DNA of 64,000 bases from Pteria penguin. Taxonomy: Eukaryota > Mollusca > Bivalvia > Pterioida > Pteriidae. A program made the position numbers and the translations under genes. The stretch spans positions 49,504,790-49,568,789 of the forward strand of contig CM068583.1 of the NCBI GenBank assembly GCA_035048485.1, in the 5' to 3' direction. Shown here one piece after another: positions 56,070-64,000 of the stretch. The first letter of the stretch is position 1; each line of letters opens with the position of its first letter. The notes under the pieces are model-generated. The model was not told where the DNA came from and ran no database searches. It saw only the letters and a list, made by a program, of their open reading frames with translations.

Positions 56070-57062
56070 CTTACAATCCTCCAAACTCTACTACAATCCT
56101 CCAAACTCTACTACAATTCTCCAAACTGTACTGCAATCCTCTCAAATCTCTACCACAATACTTCAAGCTCTTCTTCAGTTCTCCAAACTCTACTACAATT
56201 CTCCTCCAAACTCTACTACAGTCCTCCTTCAAACTCTACTACATTCCTCCTCCAAACTCTACTACATTTTTCCTCCAAACTCTACTACATTCTTCCTACA
56301 AACTCTATTACAATCCTCCACCAAACTCTACTACAATCCTCCTCCAAACTCTACTACAATCCTCCTCCAAACTTTACTACAATTTTCATCCAAACTCTAC
56401 TACAATCCTCCGCCAAACTCCACTACAATTCTCCAAACTCTACTACAGTCCTCCTCCAAACTCTACCACAATTTTCCAAACTCATCTGCAATCCTCCAAA
56501 CTTTAATTCATTTCTCCAAACTCTACTACAGTCCTCTTCCAAACACTATTACAACCCTCCACCAAACTCTACTACAATCCTCCAAACTCTAATACAATTC
56601 TTCTCCAAACTCCACTACAACCCGCCATACTCTACTGCAGTCCTCCTCCAAACTTTACTACAATTTTCCAAACTCTTCTGCAATCCTCCAAACTCTACTA
56701 CAATTCTCCAAAATCTGCTACAGTCCTCCTCCAAACACAATTACAATCCTCCTCCAAACTCTACTACAAATTTCCTCCAAACTCTACTACAGTCCTCCAA
56801 ACTCTTCTACAATCCTCCAAATTCTATACAATTCTCCTCCAAACTCCACTACAATCCTCCTCCAAACTCTACTCAAATCCTCCTCCAAACTCTACTACAA
56901 TCCCCCCCCCTAAACTCTACTATAATCCTCCTCCAAACATTACTACAATCCTCCTCCTAACTCTATTATAATCCTCCACCAAACTCTACTACAATGTTCC
57001 TCCAAACTCCACTACAATCCTCCTCCAAACTCTACTACAATCCTCCAAACTCTACTACAAGG
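56070..57062. repeat. 20/23-bp minisatellite, about 45 copies
   Basis: The unit is CTCCAAACTCTACTACAATC, with an optional extra CTC. Several frames are open for up to 298 codons, encoding a QTLLQSSKLYYNPPNST-type string. Not genes. Confidence 0.93.
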
Positions 57063-57207
57063 CTCGGGGATGTAAAACAAACAGATCCTATTTCCTATGA
57101 TACGAAAGTTTACATTAGAGTAGATGTGAATTTATGAAACAAAACAAAAAAAAGGAAATCACCGAATTTCATGTCTATGATTATGATTTCATTTGAAATC
57201 CGGGTAA

Positions 57208-57209
<2 letters not shown>

Positions 57210-57262
<53 letters not shown>

Positions 57263-57273
57263 GATCTCTCTAT

Positions 57274-57358
<85 letters not shown>

Positions 57359-57380
57359 TATATAAATATATATATATATA
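57210..57380. repeat. (TC)n then (TA)n microsatellite
   Basis: CT/TC repeats at 57210-57270, then TA repeats to about 57380 with AAATATATA interruptions. Confidence 0.95.
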
Positions 57381-57394
57381 TAAAGCACAAAGAC

Positions 57395-57532
57395 ACTACA
57401 GCTAACAAGGCACCCTATATTTCACTTATATTCGTTCCCCGTCTGGGACTCGAACCCACGACCTATGGTACCGAATGACCTAGCTGTCATGCATTCGACC
57501 CTCTAACCGACTGAGCTCGGGTTGATTCTATT
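57395..57532 (-). mobile_element. tRNA-like SINE (family III) fragment
   Basis: On the minus strand, CCCGAGCTCAGTCGGTTAGA (A box) and CGTGGGTTCGAGTCCCAGAC (B box/T-arm) are separated by about 45 bp, including an insert that breaks a normal anticodon arm. The sequence then continues beyond a tRNA 3' end (GAATATAAGTGAAATATAGG) into the microsatellite. This fits a SINE better than a functional tRNA. Confidence 0.6.
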
Positions 57533-57539
57533 TGTGCTT

Positions 57540-58380
57540 TATATATATATTTCATTTTCTTTTTTGTGAAAGTAGGAAAATGGTAGAGAATAATCTTACC
57601 TTGTACATTCCGGTGTAATTTATACTTCAAACGGTTTAATGAGAATACAGTCGCCATCGTGTCAATTATTCATATAGGGGAAACACGAGGTGGAAATATC
57701 GACATTTCCTAGCAGCAGGTCTGATGTTTGGGGAACATTCCAGTCACGAGAATAATGATGAAAGGTGCGTACAGATCTTCCCTACAGAATCTTTAGACAT
57801 AACCATGAACAAGAAAAGACAGATGCTGAGAATCTAATTTAATTTTTTGCATTTAATGTGAATTTCTCATTCGTCTGTGTTCATTTATTGCAAAATATAA
57901 ATTTCGTGAACAATCATTGCATCATGAACCCAGTCATCTTGGCTATACAGACTTCAAACATGATTTCATATTTATGATATAATATGACGGGTCGTTACTT
58001 ACACATAAATATCAGACACGACCAACATCAGACAAGGATCAGTACCAATCATCATAGATCAAGCTTACAAAAGCTAACTATCTCTATTTAAAGATGATTT
58101 ACTTTGCTTCGCTGCATGTTATGAATTCATCCCATTCAATAAGGCAGAACATTAGTACATCGTATTGACATCGAATATGAAAATTATACAAAAGAGTCAT
58201 AGTGTATATAAATGTTAGAATTAGAAAAGTTTCCAATGCTTGATCTCTTCGTGTGAGAGTTGTCTTCCTTAATTTCATGGCCGGTGTTCACTATGCTTAT
58301 AAATAACAAGATACGTTCATTTGAATGAAAATTGTCATTCATTACAATGAATACATATAAAAGTTGTCATATATAATAAA
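57540..58380. other. Intergenic DNA
   Basis: No supported gene. Confidence 0.45.
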
Positions 58381-58925
58381 GATGGGTGGCTCACCCAATA
58401 ATACGGCAAAAATCCTGAGCCGCAAACGGTTTAGGATTTAAGTCACCCATTCCATCATGTTTGAGTACGTCACAACTTGTGTGTTGTGGAAAAAAACTGT
58501 GTCGGTTCGCTGCGTATGTCCCCGCTGGCATCAAAGTTTTTCAAGTATGTGTGTTTGTTTCCAAGGGCCATTTCTCTTGTAAAGCTTTACAGACAGCATT
58601 CATATTTACATATTATGATCTTTGTTTGTACCAAGTTCCATTGAAACCTCCTAACTGTTAAGGAGGAATTGGGAAGACATGGTGCATTTACTATATATGC
58701 ATAAAAAATTAAGTCAAAGGGTCATATCTCTTTTGAAATGTTTTGCACAACATTCCCCTTACAACATTCACATCTACATATTGTGATCTTTATTTGTACC
58801 AAGTTTCAGTAAAATTCTCCCAAAGGTTTAGGAAGACCTACGAATACAAATGAACGATGGAATGCCAGAATGACGGAATGACGGCGAGATGTAATACTAT
58901 ATGCCACCTGGCCAATATATGGCGG
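58381..58925. repeat. Dispersed repeat with internal ~190-bp duplication
   Basis: AAGGGCCATTTCTCTTGTAA...ATTATGATCTTTGTTTGTAC and AAGGGTCATATCTCTTTTGA...ATTGTGATCTTTATTTGTAC are two diverged tandem copies. The right end GACGGAATGACGGCGAGATG...GGCGGGGACATAAAA recalls a common repeat end. A further relative of the ACTTTGACC/TATCTTTT-type units lies in the 1.5/2.3-kb TIR elements. Confidence 0.5.
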
Positions 58926-59015
58926 GGACATAAAAAACGGAGTATCATAACATTTCACAGTAACACCAAGAACTTCAGAACACTGACATTCTACTTATTT
59001 GATATTGAATTGTAC

Positions 59016-59273
59016 CAGTGGCATAACTAGTTTTAAAATTTCGTGTACATTCAGATTTAAAAAAGGGAGTATGTGGAAAGCGGAAATTATACCTACAAAA
59101 CGATGCAAACTTCAAATTGTTAATTACATTAATTATATACACTCAAGTTACTATTCATAATACGATAAAGACTTGCAGCATGCTCTACAAATTACCGTAT
59201 ATTCATTTGCGGTTGGTTTTTTTTTTTTGGGGGGGGGGGGGGGAGGGGGTGCGTAAAAGGCGCCATGCCACTG
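59016..59273. mobile_element. Candidate short hAT-like element (258 bp)
   Basis: Starts CAGTGGCATAACTAG and ends GGCGCCATGCCACTG. The 8-bp outer ends are perfect inverted repeats. Contains a T12/G16 junction. Target duplication not clear. Confidence 0.5.
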
Positions 59274-60527
59274 CAATTATAGGTATCATAGTTTGAATGA
59301 TTTATTGACGCGGTATTATACAACGAAAAGGATTTGGAAATTACGTCCCAAGGTGAATAACTCTTATTAACAAATAGCCAATAGAAACTACGCAAGACAA
59401 AGATATCATACCACATCATTACTTCTCAAAAACATACTAAGTAGTCCATTCATTGATAAATTTCGAAAATAGTGACACTGTGTACCAGTTTATGGAACTA
59501 GACAGAATTTTTTTCTCTCTGTACGACCGTCGACATCATGATATACTAGAATGTACAAATAACGAACATTACAGTAAATTATTATTTGAAATTAAACTAA
59601 AAGTACAATGCCATTAACAGCTTACTAATTTCAGTGAGTAGAATAAATACAGAACATTCATTATAAAAGTTAAGAACCTATATAACTTATATTCTTGCTC
59701 AGAAGTTCATTACATTCCATATTAGTTGTATTAATGTCGGAAAATATGAAGAAATTTTCAAGAAATAAATGAATTGACTTATTGTAAGATGTCATTATAT
59801 ATATCTTCATAGAATGTAATTGTTATAAATTGTTATTACTGTGTTTTGATAATGAAATATAATAATGAGATAACTGTTCAGTATGACATTGTGTCTCAAA
59901 ATTCTGGCTTGCAATATCAGAAGCGGGTACCAAGACCAAAGCGCCAAGATACAATAACCAATAACACTACACACATCTACATATCGTTTTCTCTGTATCA
60001 ATGGACGTTGGTATTTTTCCATAGCAATGATTTCAGAATGAAATTTATATGATTGATAAATACTTTGTTCATTTCTAAAAAAAATTGTTCATTTAAACTA
60101 GTCTGCTATAGATTTTATCGATCTCCCAAATTATTCTCTTGTATATATACATATTATTCTTTGTACATAGGTTTTGTCATCATCTGTAATTATTTATCTC
60201 CAGCCTGCGTCTTCGTGGTGATTTATATCTAGTGCATTAATCATATTAAGAGAGATGAATTTATATGACTACTAAGCTGCTTGTTTTCAGATCTGTTATT
60301 ATATTTGTTGTATTATATCTTTGCATATTTTATCTTGTACATTCAATGGAAATAAATCTTGAATAAAAATACAAAGTTAAGTTATGTGGTAGATAGAATG
60401 TCCGTAATATAGGTCACTGTACAAATCAACATGCAGAGCAGCAATGGGCTCAATACGGCACGCGTTATGCATAATATTAAATACGGGGAAAATATAATCT
60501 GCTTGAAGATAGTAGCGATGAAATTGA
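59274..60527. other. Intergenic DNA
   Basis: No supported gene in this AT-rich stretch. Confidence 0.45.
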
Positions 60528-60528
60528 A

Positions 60529-60591
<63 letters not shown>
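60528..60591. repeat. (AAAT)n microsatellite
   Basis: About 16 AATA tetranucleotides. The poly-(YLFI) frames on the minus strand are artefacts. Confidence 0.95.
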
Positions 60592-60743
60592 GCAAGATAA
60601 GACTTTCTACCACAAGTATTACTTGCATGAATATCCCAGTTTTCGCGAACATCGTCATATCGCTGACAATTCCGTCGCGCGTACATCTTTGTCCAATCGC
60701 GTCGGCAGTATCATCTACGACATATTATCTAAGATGACCAAGG

Positions 60744-60960
60744 TCCGGTGTTGTAGCATAGACTATCCCCCGCATAGACTTTCCCCCGGATAAACCGACC
60801 CAGTATAGATCTTCCCCCTCTAAAGGGGATATTCTACCCGTACGGTTTTCCCCCTTCTGATTATCAGCATAGATCCCCCTTCCCCTAGGCGGATAAACCG
60901 ACCCGGGTTCATCTTTCCCCACTATTGATTCCGGGTTCTCGTCAAATCGGAAAACTCAAA
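60744..60960. mobile_element. Diverged relative of the CCGGTGTTATATAG element end
   Basis: CCGGTGTTGTAGCATAGACT, then CATAGACTTTCCCCCGGATA-type blocks, imitates the terminal structure of the element that begins at 61012. The repeated word here is CATAGACTTTCCCC instead of TATAGTAGTTTTCCCC. Possibly the end of a sister family. Confidence 0.45.
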
Positions 60961-62096
60961 CCGTTATTTAGTCTTGATTTTATGCCCATTTGAAATTAAA
61001 ATACCTATCAGCCGGTGTTAAATAGTAGTTTTCCTCCTAGCCATTTTCCCCCCGGAAAATGGCTATATAGTAGTTTTCCCCCGGAAAAATGGCTATATAG
61101 TAGTTTTTTCCCCGGGGGAAATTTTGCTATATAGCCATTTTTCCCCCTCTTATAGCCATTTTTCCCCGGGAAAAAACTACCTTATAGTGGATCCCCCCCC
61201 CCCCCCAATGTGAAATTCCGGATTTTCTTTTCACACATACATGTAAGTAAATCCAGCTTGTTACCTTGTTAACAATAAATAGATTTCTATTTAAAATAGA
61301 GATAGCTCAACTTTTTATACGGAGATATATCCAATTAATTTAGAGATATCTCATTTTCTTAAGTAGAAATGTCTTCAGTTTTAATTTCTTTTCCAAATAG
61401 AAATGCATATATTTAGAACAGAGATTTATCTACTAGAATTTCATGCGAGATATCTTTATTTAATCCGAGAAATCTCTATATATACAAATGGAAAAAAGAA
61501 AAACAAGTTCGTTTTTATGTCCCCGGAATGAAATTCATCTAGTTTTTTACCTGTCTGTGACTCTTACCCGGTGGCAAAACCTTGACTATATCGTTTGTAC
61601 CAAGAGGTACAAGGCTTTGAAACTCCAGATATAGTTTTCTTGTGATGAGACCTATTATTTGCAACCATGATTTTTAACTAGTGACTTTGACCTTGGTGTT
61701 CCACGTTTTCAAAAACTTAAACTTTGGCTGTATCTTTTGTACAAAAAAGGAGAAGGGGTTTTGAACTTCATATATAGATTACTTGTGATAAGATCTTTAA
61801 TTTGGGACAATGACATTTGACCTAATGACCTTGACCTTGAAGTGTGACCTAGTTTTCAAAAATTTTAAGCTTGACTATATCTTCTACACAGAAGGGTGTA
61901 GAGCTTTGAAACTTAGCATATAGATACTTTTAGATGAAACCTTTCATACTTTGCGTAAGGGACAAGGAAATCACATTCTTGTGATCATGATTTACAACAT
62001 CTGCGACTAGACAAGCCTTGTCGTAGATTGCAAATCGTGGACACTTGGGTGGAATTCCCTTCTGTTATTTTCATGTTCTGTTATTTTCATGTTCCA

Positions 62097-62452
62097 CGTC
62101 GGGTGGTAGCAGTTATAATTTACAGAATCAAAATAATAATAAAACGATTATTTCCTATTGAATTTAGGATTGTACAATTTTATAAAGTAGTCCTCCTTAG
62201 CTCTTCTTGAGGGTACATAAGCAGCAAATAAAGGACCCTAGCGTTAGAAACACCCCGTGTTGCGAACATTTTGCGAACTGTGGAAAGGGAAAGTTCAAAA
62301 TTTTCCCTTTCTTTAAAATGTGGAACGACAACGATGATTCAAGAAGAGCTAAGGAGGACTACTTTATAAAATTGTACAATCCTAAACTCAATAGGAAATA
62401 ATCGTTTTATTATTATTTTGATTCTGTAAATTATAACTGCTACCACCCGACG
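62097..62452. repeat. 114-bp inverted repeat formed from a retroelement 3' end
   Basis: 62097-62210 and 62339-62452 are reverse complements with one mismatch (CGTCGGGTGGTAGCAGTTAT ... GAGCTAAGGAGGAC in the arms). The 128-bp centre is unique. The right arm encodes the last residues of the GIY-YIG-like fragment, so the left arm is its mirror copy. Confidence 0.9.
62207..62401 (+). pseudogene. C-terminal fragment resembling a Penelope-like GIY-YIG endonuclease tail
   Basis: The reading has SSVRNTP-like VRNTPCCEHFANCGKG, then KFKIFPFF, then RRAKEDYFIKLYNPKLNRK before a stop. The R-KE-x-FI-x-x-x-NP-x-LN ending resembles the end of GIY-YIG domains in retroelement endonucleases, where the E is catalytic. 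Only about 55 residues remain, and the GIY and YIG motifs are absent. Weak but specific-looking. Confidence 0.45.
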
Positions 62453-62621
62453 TCTTTATGACGTCACTAAACAATGCTCAATTGTTAACATTATCATAAC
62501 AACAATTTCCGTCTGATGAACCGTTAAGGTGAAAGCGCTAACGGAATTAAACAATGAATACTGTGATATTCTGACATTTTATTTTATTATTATTTATCGC
62601 TGTACCAAGATCACCAATACT

Positions 62622-62729
<108 letters not shown>

Positions 62730-63307
62730 ATGCATCAGTCTTAATTTATTTAGGAATTGAATGTTCAAGGAATTCTTGCAAGTTCAATTCTTATATTTGT
62801 CATTTGAAAATTTCAATTGATAAATTCCTATTTTACTTATGATTTATTACGAGAAGTTGCCTGGGATCGAACCTTGAGTCACAGCCTGGCGTCATGATTG
62901 ACATCTACACGCAAGTAAACGACAATTTTTACAATGAAATAATAGACGAAAATTACATACTATGGTAATATATATAAAAAGAAAGAATTGTAAATAAATA
63001 AATAAAACAAAAAATAAATACACACACACACACAAACAAACAAAACACTTAACAGTATATAGAAACCCAATAACCATAACACCATCGGTTTGATCCACAG
63101 GCTATTTCTACAGTACATTTGTATTTCAAATGTTATCTGACTGATACAGAACGAACGTGTATAATTTCTAAACCGTTACGTAAGGGGGAAAACTACTATG
63201 GGGGGGAAATACTACTATATAGTACTTTTTCCGCCATGGGGGGACTACTATATAGCCATTTTTCCCGGGGAGAAATACTATGGGGGAAAAACTACTATAT
63301 AACACCG

Positions 63308-63753
63308 ACCATAGAGGAAAATAAACAACCATGCATACAAAACAAAGTTCCCTTTTCATCATTCTTAATGGTGTAGACTATATCAAATACACAGCAAAAA
63401 GTAAAAATAAGATATACATGTATGATTATTGAGCAGAATCATTGAGAAAATTTCATTATCATTACGTCAAGATGCCATTTCATATTTTAGATCACATTTA
63501 TATTAGAATAGAAAAGATTTGGTATTGAAAAAAGAAGTTTCAATCCCTAAAATGGATTTTCTTTGGTTGTTTTCATTGTTTTAAGATATGTTGAGCTTCT
63601 ATTGTAGATAGATAGAACATCCTGCTAAACAGAGTAGGTTTAATACTGTTCAAGGATAAATAGAATATCCTGCTAAACAGAGTAGGTTTAGTGGCCATGG
63701 GTTGTCAATGGAAGTGAAATTGTACTAAAACAATATTAATCCAGAGAGTTATA
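63308..63753. repeat. Intergenic DNA with a 48-bp-spaced duplication
   Basis: TCCTGCTAAACAGAGTAGGT occurs at about 63619-63638 and again at about 63667-63686, with conserved flanks. No gene. Confidence 0.6.
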
Positions 63754-64000
63754 GTCAAAACGGCCCAAGAAAAAACGGTCCACTCCAGGACGGCCCATTA
63801 TTTTACCACACCGGCCTAACTGTAACATTTTGACAATGGATATTGACTTTGATTTCAAAATAGATTTTTTCACCTAGTGTTTAAATTATACTCGATACAG
63901 ATAGTAAGAGGGCAAATAATTTGACATTTTAATAAACTGCATTCAGCATAAAATTATTCCTATTTTCGTGCGGTCTGTTTTATTTTTGGGCCGTTTTGAC
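63754..64000. mobile_element. MITE with GTCAAAACGGCCC ends (247 bp)
   Basis: Starts GTCAAAACGGCCCAAGAAAA and ends, reversed, GTCAAAACGGCCCAAAAATA. The element finishes exactly at the window edge, so its right target duplication cannot be seen. A second internal GGACGGCCCATTATTTTACC resembles the end motif. Confidence 0.7.

Noticed and set aside
56059..56960. Open frames of 177 and 298 codons
   Set aside because: Translation of the 20/23-bp minisatellite only.

Overview
The window looks like non-coding, repeat-dominated nuclear DNA of a marine invertebrate, most likely a mollusc (probably a bivalve). That placement is an inference from the kinds of repeats: tRNA-derived SINEs with (ATCA)n-type tails, a Penelope-like retroelement, CR1/L2-like LINE ends and many short TIR elements. 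No marker gene fixes it. I see no rRNA, no free-standing tRNA gene, no CRISPR array and no recognisable host multi-exon gene.

Layout. 1-2.2 kb: a compact gene-dense cassette unlike the rest, with two divergent small genes sharing a repeat-bearing promoter. Each gene is followed by a histone-type 3' stem-loop, and a third, partial gene enters from the left edge. 3.5-4.8 kb: a 30-bp satellite. 4.9-12.9 kb: SINE, LINE, hAT-like and MITE insertions in AT-rich DNA. 13.6-17.2 kb: a DNA element with inverted arms of about 650 bp and a broken Cys-rich gene. 17.4-18.9 kb: a 41-bp satellite. 19.6-22.4 kb: a foldback element carrying a SINE, plus dispersed repeats. 22.8-25.3 kb: an intact 666-aa Penelope-like reverse transcriptase on the minus strand, with relatives of its ends scattered nearby. 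25.5-35.3 kb: LINE fragments, a second SINE family, MITEs and a 1.9-kb TIR element with a nested MITE. 35.5-41.7 kb: about 6.1 kb of a 63-bp minisatellite. 42.7-53.8 kb: a related 30-bp satellite split by a decayed LTR retrotransposon (43.7-50.0 kb), a hAT-like element and a SINE. 54.6-57.1 kb: two more satellites. 57.2-64 kb: microsatellites, a tRNA-like SINE head, a 2.3-kb TIR element that is the second copy of one at 45.2-46.8 kb, and a MITE ending exactly at the window edge.

How the parts relate. Most open reading frames here are periodic artefacts of satellites whose unit length is divisible by three, or lie inside SINEs. Genuine coding signal is limited to the 1-2 kb cassette, the Penelope-like RT, the Cys-rich ORF in the 3.6-kb TIR element, and decayed LINE, LTR-retrotransposon and GIY-YIG-like fragments. 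Insertions are heavily nested, and in several cases a second copy of the host repeat supplies the empty site. The most unusual item is the cassette: non-histone small proteins whose transcripts appear to end in replication-dependent-histone-type stem-loops. Its origin (host orphan genes or an integrated DNA virus or mobile element) cannot be settled from sequence alone.
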